Source of the DNA: Actinopolyspora lacussalsi
Lineage (GTDB): Bacteria; Actinomycetota; Actinomycetes; Mycobacteriales; Pseudonocardiaceae
Assembly: GCA_030803735.1 (NCBI GenBank)
Contig: JAURUC010000001.1
Span: forward strand, 3,675,501-3,739,500
Direction of reading: 5' to 3'
Length of the DNA stretch: 64,000 nt
In this document: positions 18,301 to 25,337 of the stretch, piece after piece
Numbering within the stretch: position 1 is the stretch's first letter
Layout: every line of letters starts with the position of its first letter
Notes under the pieces: generated by a model
Told to the model about the DNA's origin: nothing
Database searches by the model: none
Seen by the model: only the letters and a program-made list of their open reading frames with translations
Translations under genes and position numbers: made by a program

Positions 18301-18566
18301 GGGTGAAGGGCAAGGTCGGCGAGAGTCTGGCAGCCGGTGTGCCGGTGGTCGGCACCAACCTGGCGATGGAGGGCATCCGGCTCATCCCCGAGCGCGATGT
18401 TCCGGTCGCCGACGACGCGGCCGGACTGGCCTCCCGGCTCGTGCGGGTGCTCACCGACGACGCCGAGTGGCGCCGGTTGTCCGAAGTGGGCGGCAACGCG
18501 GTGGCCGAGCAGTTCGGGCCGGATGTGTGCCGGGAAACGCTGCGGGAGCTGATGGGGCTTCGTTGA
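15345..18566 (+). CDS. Three-domain protein: methyltransferase, coiled coil, GT2 and GT4-like glycosyltransferases
   Basis: A 1073-residue cytosolic multidomain protein. Residues about 25-185 are a class I SAM methyltransferase (VLDLASGEGFGAAML as motif I, VVGVDID as the acidic loop, FDVVVCFEAIEHV as motif IV). About 265-380 is a highly charged coiled coil. About 435-660 is a GT2 (GT-A) glycosyltransferase: EVSVIVPVHGEWDY, VVVVDDASPDDS, FLNNDTEV and YYEDTDLAFGVRAAGF. About 700-1073 is a GT4/GT-B-like domain with 'LAPLRFGAGVKGKVGESLAAG' as the nucleotide-sugar-binding loop. Such fusions build surface glycans and often cap or initiate O-methylated polysaccharides. The ATG at 15345 is chosen because GAAGGGGGACCGA precedes it. 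Stands alone and ends at a terminator hairpin. Confidence 0.88.
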   Translation: MGDNGDSVTERPRRLIEWTGERCVPWADDAQVIYEHYHRYAVAARLARGKRVLDLASGEGFGAAMLAAQATEVVGVDIDGEAVRHAASNYTASNLTFHTGSITDPATLAEAGTFDVVVCFEAIEHVAEHDAVLRLVRARLASGGLLLISTPDTAVYHHEHGNDNPFHVRELAAPQFEALLRDSFRHVAMLKQNVAVGSLLTPADPGDPDIAADGVRLQTLRQLDSGDWQVRQGVGHTYLFGLASDRQLPQLPAAAVLLDADLKLARGDSGEDNREIIEQRDAAVADVARLNELCRANRSEAEEFKRIIGELESARSTAEERAVEAERERDGLRAELHEARLRSRRESTRNEWLRETVTELESELDGSRRRVAELVEQNSALVQRAVTKYRKVVERVAPRGTNRRDVYEIAMGRGPSHTQGAVERDPVAVPHSEQPEVSVIVPVHGEWDYTRQCLRSLAGHRVSTPFEVVVVDDASPDDSAELLRRCPGVRLVRAERNLGFVGACNLGAEHARGRQLFFLNNDTEVTESWLDELVATADSDERIGLVGAKLLYPDGRMQECGSAVWSDGTGWNLGRLGDPDAPEYAALRDVDYCSGAALLVRRELFESLGGFDTGYSPAYYEDTDLAFGVRAAGFRTVVQPRAVVVHHEGASNGTETGSGVKRHQELNRGIFVEKWQDTLREQHLPEADPRSLWLARERGTRGHFGPLVLVKDHQVPRPDYDSGSLRMWRILRQFATLGARVVFFPDNQAELRPYTDELRRIGVTVLARPEHQHAFLSEVGTEVTLALLSRPQVAWSLVERLRVDAPSAVIAYDTVDLHFVRLQRQAELAASEGREQDATALRRRSFASRQSELGLVRSCDVTLVVSEDEQRALSELVDDADVRVLSNVHEVRRGVDGPPGRGDVLFVGGFDHPPNVDAAEWAVREIMPLVWHHCPRAGLHIVGSNPPSEVTALRGPGVEVHGWVDDLAGIYDRTRVTLAPLRFGAGVKGKVGESLAAGVPVVGTNLAMEGIRLIPERDVPVADDAAGLASRLVRVLTDDAEWRRLSEVGGNAVAEQFGPDVCRETLRELMGLR

Positions 18567-18574
18567 CCCGGCCG

Positions 18575-18599
18575 GGGCGGTTCGCCCGTGGAACCGCCC
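18575..18599. terminator. Hairpin between convergent genes
   Basis: GGGCGGTTC (18575-18583) pairs perfectly with GAACCGCCC (18591-18599) over a 7-base loop. It starts 8 bases after the glycosyltransferase stop and precedes the convergent gene's stop. It has no long U-run, as is common in actinomycetes. Confidence 0.7.
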
Positions 18600-18626
18600 G
18601 CGCTCGTCGTCCTTCCGCGCCCGGAA

Positions 18627-19907
18627 TCACTCGCGGATCGTCGGTGGCGTTTTCGCGAGCTGGTCGGTCAGCAGCTTCTCGAACAGCGCGCGTGCGTCGC
18701 TGCCCGGGGCGTTGACCGCCTGCACGTCCAGGATCACGGTCCAGCCGTGGCTGGTGTAGGCGGTGCGCAGCGTATCGCCCGAGGAGTAGACGTCGACGCC
18801 CTGATAGGACAACTCGTCGATGACCGTCAGCGCCCCCTGCTGTTGGAGGTACTTCCGGGTGAGTTTCTCGGCGGTCGCCTCGTCGGGCATCTTGACGGCG
18901 ATCATCGTCGTACGCACCGGAACGCCGTTGGCGTCGGTTCCGGAGTAGCGACCGTTGACAATGCCGTTGTTGAGCGCGAACTCGCGCACCGGCTCGATCA
19001 GGGCGCCCGAGTGGGGGCCGGACAGTGCCGTCCTACCCAACGGCCCGTTGAAGGGGTGGGGCTTCCCCTCCGGCGTCGGAACCAGCACTTCCTCGGCGTT
19101 GCCGGGAGCCGGTTTGACGGCCGGTGGCTCCGGGAGCGGCGGAGTCGTCGAGGTGGGCGTCGAGCTGCTCGTGGGCTGCGGGGGTGTCGCCTGGGGCGTG
19201 CCCTGTGAGGACAGGAAGTAGAACACCACCGCGACGGCGACACCGAGCACCAGCACGCCGCCGACGGACAACCCCACAGTTCTGCCCTTTTTGGAGGATT
19301 TGCCCACCGTCTCGAAGACCTCGGGACCCTGCCGCAGCCAGCTCGGGTCACCGTGTTCGGGAGGAAAGTCCGAATTGCCCCAGGGAGTGTCGCCATCTCC
19401 GCTGCCACCGCCCCAGGAGTACTGGCCCCACTGGAACTGCTCGTTGGGGCGTGCCTGCTGGTACTGCCCCTGGCTGGGCCAACCGTGCGGTGGGCTGGGT
19501 GGTTGCTGCTGGTGGCCCTGCTGCGGGAAGTCCTGCTGCCCGCTCGGAGGCTGCGTTCCGGGAGGGTGGGCTCCGGTGTTTCGTACCACCTGGGTGCTGT
19601 CGGACTGCCCATCGGCGTCCCCGCCGTACTGCTGCCAGCTGAAAGCGGGCGGGAACGGGTTCTGCTGCGCTCCCGGTTGCCCGCCGTATCCGCCCGAGCT
19701 CTGTCCGGGGTCGACGGAGTGCTGCGGCCAGGAGTGCTGCTCGCCCGGATCGGGCTGCTGCGCGGGGAAACCACCTGACGGGCTGTCCGATTGCTCCGCT
19801 TGGGCACGGCCCAACACGGCATCGCGCCGTTGTCGGTACTCATCGGCGGAGATCCGTCCCGCCGTGAGTTCCGCGTCCAGTTGTTGCAGCTCGTCTTGCC
19901 AGGTCAC
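18627..19907 (-). CDS. SHOCT-like membrane-anchored protein with Gln/Pro-rich linker
   Basis: A 426-residue protein of unknown function. The first 35 residues (QDELQQLDAELTAGRISADE... YRQRRDAVL) look like a SHOCT/short oligomerisation motif. Residues about 40-195 are low complexity, rich in Gln, Pro, Gly and Ser. One TM segment follows ('VGLSVGGVLVLGVAVAVVFYFL', about 210-231), then a Pro/Thr linker, then an extracellular domain of about 150 residues ('LGRTALSGPHSGALIEPVREFA', and 'YTSHGWTVILDVQAV'). The topology is type II: inside N-terminus, outside C-terminus. The GTG at 19907 has AAAGGGCTCAACG before it. The outer domain resembles a widely found actinomycete hypothetical; no enzyme motif is visible. 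Confidence 0.7.
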   Translation of the reverse strand: MTWQDELQQLDAELTAGRISADEYRQRRDAVLGRAQAEQSDSPSGGFPAQQPDPGEQHSWPQHSVDPGQSSGGYGGQPGAQQNPFPPAFSWQQYGGDADGQSDSTQVVRNTGAHPPGTQPPSGQQDFPQQGHQQQPPSPPHGWPSQGQYQQARPNEQFQWGQYSWGGGSGDGDTPWGNSDFPPEHGDPSWLRQGPEVFETVGKSSKKGRTVGLSVGGVLVLGVAVAVVFYFLSSQGTPQATPPQPTSSSTPTSTTPPLPEPPAVKPAPGNAEEVLVPTPEGKPHPFNGPLGRTALSGPHSGALIEPVREFALNNGIVNGRYSGTDANGVPVRTTMIAVKMPDEATAEKLTRKYLQQQGALTVIDELSYQGVDVYSSGDTLRTAYTSHGWTVILDVQAVNAPGSDARALFEKLLTDQLAKTPPTIRE

Positions 19908-20167
19908 CGTTGAGCCCTTTCCGGATCAAACGGCCGCGCCCCGATCGCGACCGGTTCCATCCTCGCACCTCCACGGGTGTCTTGTGGTCACTACCCGAAA
20001 ACGATCCTTGTGGGAAGAACGCTCGAGGAGTCCGCGATACTGGGAATCGTCGTTCGTGGTTCTTGCCGAGCAGCCGCCCGGCGGTGGATCACCCGAGTCC
20101 GGACGGCGTCGTCGTCGTGATCGCTAAGCTACTCGGCGCAACCGCAGTCGTATGGTGAGGTTCGGGG

Positions 20168-21460
20168 ATGGGTGAACGCGTGCCACGCGCCGAACGCACG
20201 CATCCCGAATGGTTCGCCCCGCCGAACCACGGGTTCGCCTGGCTGCGGATGATCGGCGCGCTTGTCGTCATCTACGGCCACAGTTATCCACTGGTCAGCG
20301 GGAACGACATGTTCCCGCCGGAATGGCCGGTCCAGCCCGATCACGGGCTGCTCATGGGGTTCTTCGCCATGAGCGGTTTCCAGATCACCGGCAGTTGGGT
20401 CGGCGATCCGCACCCCATCAGGTTCGCGGCGAAACGAGTGCTTCGGCTCTGGCCGCCGATGCTGAGTGTCTCGCTCTTCGTCGCGCTCGTACTCGGCCCA
20501 CTGGTCACCACACTGCCGTTGGCCGAGTACTTCGGCGAGCAGCGCACCTGGGGCTACGTCGTCGGAAACACGGGGATGGTGACGCTGCGGCACCAGTTAC
20601 CGGGGACGTTCGCGAGCAATCCGTGGGACGGCTCCGTGAACGGCTCGCTGTGGACACTACCCATGGAGCTGATCGCCTACGCGGGACTGTGGCTGCTGTT
20701 GCTGGTGGGAGCGGCACGCCGACGCAGCCGCTGGTTGGCGGTGCTGGCGCTGGTGGTGTTGGTCGTGGTGGACCGCAGGATGGCGCACGCTCCGGGGCCG
20801 GACTCCCCGGGATCGCTGCTGAGCGTACCCGTCGAGCCGTTGCTGTCCTTCCTGGTCGCCTTCGCCATCGGGGTCGTGCTGCGGCTCTACCCGGTTCCCC
20901 GCTCACCGCTGGCCGCGACGGCGGGGCTGCTCGCGTTGGCGGCCATGCCGATGAGCGAGGCCACCGCGTTCTGGATGACCCTCGCGGTCAGCTACGCGGT
21001 GATCGTCTTCGGGCACCACTGGCCCGCCCGCGCACGCGTCCCCGGAGTGTGGGTCAACGGCAGCTACGGCGTCTACGTCTGGGCCTTTCCGATCCAGCAG
21101 ACCCTCGTGCTGGCCGGGATCGGTAACCAGTGGGTGCTGCTCGCCCTGGCCGCCCCGATCGCCTATGTGGTCGGCACGCTGTCGTGGAAGTTCGTCGAGG
21201 AACCCACCATGCGGCTGCGGCACTACCTCGCGCCGCGTCGCGCACCGAGCGCTGCTCCCGCCGATACGGATGCTCCGCCGGTGGACCACGCGAACGAGCG
21301 GGGAGACGGCCCAACGACCGAGCCGATCGGCCCCCTGCCGAAAGTTCCGGTGGAAGCCCCCGAGGAACGCACCGCGCCCGTCCTGCCCCGCGTGCCTCCT
21401 TCCGGCGGCTCCCGTGAGGGGCGTCGGGTCCCCGAGTCTCCCGACGATCCCCGGAGCTGA
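20168..21460 (+). CDS. Acyltransferase family 3 membrane protein (OafA/YrhL type)
   Basis: A 430-residue integral membrane acyltransferase, about 10 TM segments, expected to transfer an acetyl or short acyl group from the cytosol onto a surface sugar. It starts with the typical 'NHGFAWLRMIGALVVIYGHSYPL', where Arg and His match the conserved R/H of the first helix, followed by 'FFAMSGFQITGSW' and 'FAAKRVLRLWPPML' as the second and third conserved blocks. The final TM segment ends in 'SWKFVEEPTMRLRHYL', the classical FVE-P motif. The C-terminal 75 residues are a Pro-rich cytosolic tail without family match. The start ATG at 20168 lies directly after TTCGGGG. It stands alone, though it lies near a glycosyltransferase. 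Confidence 0.9.
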   Translation: MGERVPRAERTHPEWFAPPNHGFAWLRMIGALVVIYGHSYPLVSGNDMFPPEWPVQPDHGLLMGFFAMSGFQITGSWVGDPHPIRFAAKRVLRLWPPMLSVSLFVALVLGPLVTTLPLAEYFGEQRTWGYVVGNTGMVTLRHQLPGTFASNPWDGSVNGSLWTLPMELIAYAGLWLLLLVGAARRRSRWLAVLALVVLVVVDRRMAHAPGPDSPGSLLSVPVEPLLSFLVAFAIGVVLRLYPVPRSPLAATAGLLALAAMPMSEATAFWMTLAVSYAVIVFGHHWPARARVPGVWVNGSYGVYVWAFPIQQTLVLAGIGNQWVLLALAAPIAYVVGTLSWKFVEEPTMRLRHYLAPRRAPSAAPADTDAPPVDHANERGDGPTTEPIGPLPKVPVEAPEERTAPVLPRVPPSGGSREGRRVPESPDDPRS

Positions 21461-21558
21461 GCGCTACGCGCGACTCCCACCACGGGACGATCGAGGCCGT
21501 AACAGGTCTCGGGCCGCACAACAGCCCTTCGGGCGCGTCACCGCTGTAACCTCGGGGT

Positions 21559-22215
21559 ATGGCACTGTTCGGCAACAAGACCCGCATGATCGAGCCCGCC
21601 GAGGCACTCCCGGGGCGTTCGAGTCCGTTGAACGTCCCCGAGCGGCACGCCGTGTATCCGGATCGCACCATCGTCGGTCCCTTCCCGGAGGGGACCGAAC
21701 GCGCGGTGCTCGGCATGGGGTGTTTCTGGGGTGCGGAGCGAACCTTCTGGCGAACCGAGGGCGTCTGGACCACCGCGGTGGGCTACGCCGGTGGCTACAC
21801 CCCGAATCCGACCTACGAGGAGGTGTGCAGCGGTATGACCGGGCACACCGAGGCCGTGCTCGTGGTGTTCGACCCGAAAGTGATCGACTACGCCGGTGTG
21901 CTCAAGGTGTTCTGGGAGAACCACGACCCCACCCAGGGGCTGCGCCAGGGCAACGACGTCGGTTCGCAGTACCGATCGGCCGTCCTGACCGTCGACGAGC
22001 GCCAGCGCGAGGTGGCCGAGGCCAGCAGGGAACAGTTCCAGCGAGCGCTGACGAACGCCGGGCACGGCGACATCACCACCGAGATCGCGCCGCTCGGTGA
22101 GTTCTACTACGCGGAGGGGTACCACCAGCAGTACCTCTCGGAGAGCAAGAACCCGAACGGTTACTGCGGGATCGGTGGGACCGGGGTCGCCTGCCCCACG
22201 GGGCTGGCGGTCTGA
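21559..22215 (+). CDS. msrA: Peptide-methionine (S)-S-oxide reductase MsrA
   Basis: A 218-residue MsrA, which reduces the S-epimer of methionine sulfoxide in proteins and free methionine. The catalytic motif [13 protein letters not shown] carries the nucleophile Cys (residue about 54). The recycling region contains '[29 protein letters not shown]', split here into [15 protein letters not shown] and [11 protein letters not shown], giving the two C-terminal resolving cysteines. The N-terminal 45 residues ('[16 protein letters not shown]') are of the longer actinobacterial/E. coli MsrA type. The ATG at 21559 follows CTCGGGGT. It is a single gene and ends in an intergenic region with tandem repeats and a terminator hairpin. 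Confidence 0.95.
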   Translation: MALFGNKTRMIEPAEALPGRSSPLNVPERHAVYPDRTIVGPFPEGTERAVLGMGCFWGAERTFWRTEGVWTTAVGYAGGYTPNPTYEEVCSGMTGHTEAVLVVFDPKVIDYAGVLKVFWENHDPTQGLRQGNDVGSQYRSAVLTVDERQREVAEASREQFQRALTNAGHGDITTEIAPLGEFYYAEGYHQQYLSESKNPNGYCGIGGTGVACPTGLAV

Positions 22216-22265
22216 ACCCCTGGCCGCCCGAGTCCCCGATGGTCTGGGCCCCGGCTGGCCTGGCT

Positions 22266-22317
22266 CCCCGGTGGTCCGGTTCCCCGGTGGTCCGGCTCCC
22301 CGGTGGTCCGGCTCCGG
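22266..22317. repeat. 16-bp tandem repeat
   Basis: Three adjacent copies of CCCCGGTGGTCCGGYT (22266-22281, 22282-22297, 22298-22313) plus a 4-base remnant; degenerate units lie just upstream (CCCCGGCTGGCCTGGCT at about 22249-22265). Confidence 0.85.
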
Positions 22318-22351
22318 AGCCACATGGGGGCGGCACCTCCCGTACGCATAC

Positions 22352-22365
22352 ATTTCGCGAGAAAT
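22352..22365 (+). repeat. Short palindromic element P
   Basis: Exact ATTTCGCGAGAAAT followed by TGACGCC, first of a pair 44 bp apart. Confidence 0.85.
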
Positions 22366-22395
22366 TGACGCCGCTCGTACCAACCCGGCGCGGCG

Positions 22396-22409
22396 ATTTC
22401 GCGAGAAAT
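22396..22409 (+). repeat. Short palindromic element P
   Basis: Exact ATTTCGCGAGAAAT preceded by GCGGCG and followed by TGACGCT. Confidence 0.85.
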
Positions 22410-22474
22410 TGACGCTCTCCGGTGCCGGGCACCCGACCCCATCAGGGGGCGGGGCATCCGGCCGGACGTGAGTC

Positions 22475-22504
22475 GTCCCGGCGCCGCAACGGTGGCGCCG
22501 GGAC
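22475..22504. terminator. Bidirectional terminator hairpin
   Basis: GTCCCGGCGCC (22475-22485) pairs perfectly with GGCGCCGGGAC (22494-22504) across an 8-base loop, between the convergent msrA and LPMO genes. Confidence 0.8.
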
Positions 22505-22587
22505 GGATTCTCGGTGATCACGGTCGGGTTCCCGTCACGTCGTGCTGCCGGGACCCGCTCGTGCGCGGCGTGCGCCGCCGCGCGACG

Positions 22588-23196
22588 TCAGCTGAAGTTG
22601 ACGTCCGAGCAGGTGTAGAAGGCGTTCGCGGTGTCCGCGACCTCCCAAACACCGAAGATCAGGTGCTTGCCGCTCTTGTCACTGGGCAGCTGACCGGTGT
22701 GGGTGACGGTGAAGTCGGGCTGCTCACCGTTGTAGTCCACCGTGAAGAAGGGCTGCAGCTCCAGGTCGCTGCGGGTCAGCTGCTGACTCGGGTCGTAGCT
22801 GTCCTTCGTGATGAAGTAGCGGAACGACTCGGTGGAGTGCGCCGCGGTGAGCTCCCAGCGGAACTGCAGGCTCTGCCCCGCGTTCACGTCGGTGGCGGGC
22901 CAGTTGCCGTTGCGCGGCTCGTCGAGCTCGGAGAACCGGCCGTTGCCGCCGCTGCAGAGCTGGCCGTCGGAAGGACCGCCCGAGGGGAAGTTGCCCGGCC
23001 CTTCCACGCTCTGCGGCTCCCACTGGATGGCTCCGCAGTTGCTGACCGTGCCGTCGGCGCAGTGCGCCTGCCTGCTCATCGGGTTCTGCGTGTAGCCGTG
23101 GCCCGCAGCGGCACCCGAGGTGACCATGGGAAGCGCCAGCGGTACGACCGCGAAGGCCGCGATGCCGAGCGCCCGCTTGATCCGTTTGGTGAGCAT
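22588..23196 (-). CDS. Secreted AA10 lytic polysaccharide monooxygenase (chitin/cellulose-active)
   Basis: A 202-residue precursor of an AA10 copper LPMO, which cleaves chitin or cellulose oxidatively outside the cell. The signal peptide spans residues 1-32 (basic start, hydrophobic core 'IAAFAVVPLALPMV', cleavage after AAAG). Cleavage exposes His33 in HGYTQNP, which forms the histidine brace with His120 in TAAHSTESF. The ending 'ANAFYTCSDVNFS' supplies the axial Phe position and a disulfide Cys. It is a single-domain enzyme: no carbohydrate-binding module follows. Two DasR-type dre boxes lie about 110-140 bp upstream, so induction by N-acetylglucosamine/chitin products is likely. That favours chitin as substrate, which is inference. 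Confidence 0.93.
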   Translation of the reverse strand: MLTKRIKRALGIAAFAVVPLALPMVTSGAAAGHGYTQNPMSRQAHCADGTVSNCGAIQWEPQSVEGPGNFPSGGPSDGQLCSGGNGRFSELDEPRNGNWPATDVNAGQSLQFRWELTAAHSTESFRYFITKDSYDPSQQLTRSDLELQPFFTVDYNGEQPDFTVTHTGQLPSDKSGKHLIFGVWEVADTANAFYTCSDVNFS

Positions 23197-23301
23197 GGGT
23201 ACTCCCTTCGTTGCTCGTTGTAACCGGAAAAGCTACGGACGAGCTCGGGGGCGTCGTCAGCTCCGTTTCGCGTAATTCGGAGCGGATGATCACCATCACT
23301 T

Positions 23302-23337
23302 TGGTCCAGACCTCATAACAGGTTCTGGTCTAGACCT
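23302..23337. promoter_or_regulatory. Two DasR-type dre operator boxes
   Basis: TGGTCCAGACCT (23302-23313) and TGGTCTAGACCT (23326-23337), spaced 24 bp start to start. Both match the dre consensus (TGGTCTAGACCA) bound by the GntR regulator DasR; TGGTCCAGACCT is also the classical direct-repeat motif of Streptomyces chitinase promoters. They lie between the LPMO gene and the divergent dodecin gene and most likely control the LPMO. Confidence 0.88.
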
Positions 23338-23426
23338 GTAGGCCGAATGGCGTAGTGCGGCACTCCGTCAGGTGGGGAGAGCGCTCGTCTCTTGCGCCGC
23401 CGGGGGACTGCCCCGAGCATGCGGGG

Positions 23427-23636
23427 ATGAGCGACAACGTTTACCGGGTCACGGAGATCGTCGGTACCTCCGACCAGGGGTTGGACGATGCCATTCGCAA
23501 GGGGGTCCACCGTGCGTCCCGCACGCTGCGGGAGGTGGACTGGTTCGAGGTGTCCGAGATCAGGGGGCACGTCGCCGAAGGTGAGGTGGCGCACTTCCAG
23601 GTGGGGCTCAAGGTCGGTTTCCGGCTGGAGGAGTGA
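23427..23636 (+). CDS. Dodecin, flavin-storage protein
   Basis: A 69-residue dodecin, which assembles as a hollow dodecamer that binds flavins (FMN/riboflavin) or related compounds. The sequence 'VYRVTEIVGTSDQGLDDAIR' followed by 'VDWFEVSEIRGHV' is the family hallmark; the Trp of DWFEV stacks on the flavin. It ends 'FQVGLKVGFRLEE'. The ATG at 23427 follows CATGCGGGG; in-frame codons upstream to 23355 have no family similarity. Divergent from the LPMO gene, and separated from the tRNA by repeats. Confidence 0.94.
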   Translation: MSDNVYRVTEIVGTSDQGLDDAIRKGVHRASRTLREVDWFEVSEIRGHVAEGEVAHFQVGLKVGFRLEE

Positions 23637-23669
23637 GGAGTTCGTCGCCCGGTCCGCGTGGGTGGTCGC

Positions 23670-23700
23670 ATGGCGAAACCTCTCGCACCGCTCTCGCCAC
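23670..23700 (-). repeat. Partial long hairpin repeat, family A
   Basis: TGGCGAAACCTCTCGCACCG followed by CTCTCGCCAC matches only the outer arm of family A. A P element follows 10 bases later. Confidence 0.6.
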
Positions 23701-23710
23701 GGGCGCGGCG

Positions 23711-23724
23711 ATTTCGCGAGAAAT
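23711..23724 (+). repeat. Short palindromic element P
   Basis: Exact ATTTCGCGAGAAAT, preceded by GCGGCG and followed by CGACGCC. Confidence 0.85.
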
Positions 23725-23813
23725 CGACGCCGCCCGAACGGGGAGCTCCGCGGGCCTCGAAGCGCACCGGTGCTCTTGATGCCGCGCGGAGTTACCGGAG
23801 GCGACCGTGTGAC

Positions 23814-23854
23814 GACGAAAGACCCGCCGGGACTTGCCCGGCGGGTCTTTCGTC
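23814..23854. terminator. Strong intrinsic terminator of the tRNA gene
   Basis: An 18-bp perfect stem: GACGAAAGACCCGCCGGG (23814-23831) with CCCGGCGGGTCTTTCGTC (23837-23854), loop ACTTG. It lies directly downstream of the leftward tRNA-Gly; the A-rich part of the arm gives a U-run on the minus strand. Confidence 0.92.
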
Positions 23855-23858
23855 ATGG

Positions 23859-23930
23859 AGCGGATGACGGGATTCGAACCCGCGACCCTCACCTTGGCAA
23901 GGTGATGCGCTACCGCTGCGCTACATCCGC
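23859..23930 (-). tRNA. tRNA-Gly (anticodon GCC)
   Basis: On the minus strand the gene reads GCGGATGTAGCGCAGCGGTA at its 5' end and closes with CATCCGC plus a discriminator T. The 7-bp acceptor (GCGGATG/CATCCGC), D arm, anticodon arm CACCTTGCCAAGGTG and T arm with GGTTCGAATCC are all complete. The anticodon GCC is at 23896-23898. CCA is not encoded. It is followed by a strong terminator. Confidence 0.97.
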
Positions 23931-24108
23931 ACGATCCGTATTCGGCTCTCGCAGTGACCTCTCGGCCGCTGTGATGAATACTCTAACCCATGCCGGGCGG
24001 ACTGAGGAAAGGGGGTCCGGCATGGGTGCCACTCGCGCTCGCGGGCGCCGGGAGCGTTGGTGATCCGGGAGCTCCCCGCGGTGCCCGCCACGGAGCGGAG
24101 ACGCTCGA

Positions 24109-24510
24109 TCAGGACGGGCCCGCACGCGTCGGTTCGATGCGCAGCACCACCCGTTGTTCGGCCCGCATGGCCGCCCGGTACTGCCCCCAGTCCTCGTGCT
24201 CGCCCGAGATGTCGCGGTAGTACTCCTCGAGCAGTGGCATCGCCTCGGGCAGCCGCACGACCTCGGCCGTGCCGTCGAGCTGGATCCACCTGCCGAAGAA
24301 CTCGTCGGGCAGTACGCACAACCAGACCCGCCGGTCTCTGCCGATGTTGGCGACCTTGGCGGTGTTCGCCTTGGTGCTGACGGTGATCCGACCACCGGAA
24401 TCCACAGTGGCCAGCACCGGACTCAACTGTGGTTCACCGTCCGAGCGTCGGGTGGCCAGTACGGCGCGGTGCTGTTCGCGCACGATCTCGCGTGCCCGGT
24501 CCAGATCCAT
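24109..24510 (-). CDS. PPOX-class (F420 or FMN-dependent) oxidoreductase
   Basis: A 133-residue split beta-barrel protein of the pyridoxamine-phosphate-oxidase-like group that in actinobacteria often uses F420 or FMN. Typical elements are 'REQHRAVLATRRSDGEPQLS', 'VLATVDSGGRITVSTKANTAKVANI', 'RRVWLCVLPDEFFGRWIQLDG' and the ending 'VVLRIEPTRAGPS'. Length and motif order fit the Rv1155/Rv0121-type family. It is cytosolic and reduces an unknown substrate. The ATG at 24510 follows GGGAGATTCG (read on the minus strand). Cofactor choice cannot be settled by eye. Confidence 0.88.
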   Translation of the reverse strand: MDLDRAREIVREQHRAVLATRRSDGEPQLSPVLATVDSGGRITVSTKANTAKVANIGRDRRVWLCVLPDEFFGRWIQLDGTAEVVRLPEAMPLLEEYYRDISGEHEDWGQYRAAMRAEQRVVLRIEPTRAGPS

Positions 24511-24788
24511 CGAATCTCCCGGTCGTCGTTGTTCGAGAGCCGATCCCGCGGGACCTCAACTCACGTGCCGCTGCCCCGCCCGCATCGCCGATTCCGCCAC
24601 GGGTTTCGAGGGGTTCGGTATCACCCCCGGCGGATAATCCCACCTCGATTCCTCCGGAAGGGTAAAACCGCGGTCGTGTTCGACGCAGCCGCGGAACTCA
24701 CGCGGTACGGTGGCATCACGGTTGCCGATCAAGCCGGTACGGGCCGTCACTGGCCCGGATCGTGCCCGACCAGTGCGTGGAGGCGGTA

Positions 24789-25226
24789 ATGAACCGCGCG
24801 GTACGTGGTTCCGACGGTCGGAGATGGACCCTCAAGACCAACATCGAGTGGAGTGATCCGCTCCAGGTCGACGAGTGGGAGCTCGATGTGAGTGGCGGTC
24901 GTTCCCCCGGCGTCGTGATGGGGACGATCGTGTTCGTGATGATCGCGGGGTTCCTCGTCTGGACACCGACCGCCGTGATCGTCCCGATCTGGGTGATTCT
25001 GGCGCTGCTCGTGCTGATCCTGTTCTTCCCGGTCCGCTGGTTGGTGCGCAGGCCGTGGACGGTCATCGCGGACACACCCGGCGATACCGACGAGCACCCA
25101 CCGGAGCGATGGGTCGGCGTCGTACGCGGCGCTCTGACGGCGCGGCAGGAAAGCGCCCGGGTGGCGCGCAACATCGAGCTGTACGCCGAGCCGGACATGA
25201 ACGGAGCACTGCAACCGGTGGAGTGA
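24789..25226 (+). CDS. Conserved two-TM membrane protein, actinobacterial
   Basis: A 145-residue protein of unknown function. It begins with a soluble stretch ('WTLKTNIEWSDPLQVDEWEL'), followed by two adjacent TM segments ('VMGTIVFVMIAGFLVW' and 'VIVPIWVILALLVLILFFPV') and a cytosolic tail containing 'RRPWTVIADTPGDTDEHPPERWVGVV'. The order of a W-rich N-terminus, two helices and RRPW-x-V is seen in conserved actinobacterial small membrane proteins. The ATG at 24789 is behind GGAGGCGGTA. The next gene, the LytS-like kinase, starts 112 bases later on the same strand. Confidence 0.7.
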   Translation: MNRAVRGSDGRRWTLKTNIEWSDPLQVDEWELDVSGGRSPGVVMGTIVFVMIAGFLVWTPTAVIVPIWVILALLVLILFFPVRWLVRRPWTVIADTPGDTDEHPPERWVGVVRGALTARQESARVARNIELYAEPDMNGALQPVE

Positions 25227-25337
25227 TCGGCCGCCATATGGGGTAGCACGTCCAACGCCGAACCGCTCACCGACGGAACGGGCTCACTGGTCGTGATCTC
25301 CTTGATTCCGCGCGTTATGACCGTGAGTATGTGAAGT

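Larger units (their letters stand above)
22216..22587. other. Intergenic region with tandem repeat, P elements and terminator
   Basis: About 370 bases between the convergent msrA and LPMO genes. Holds a 16-bp tandem repeat (22266-22317), two P elements and a strong hairpin (22475-22504). No gene is seen. Confidence 0.75.
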
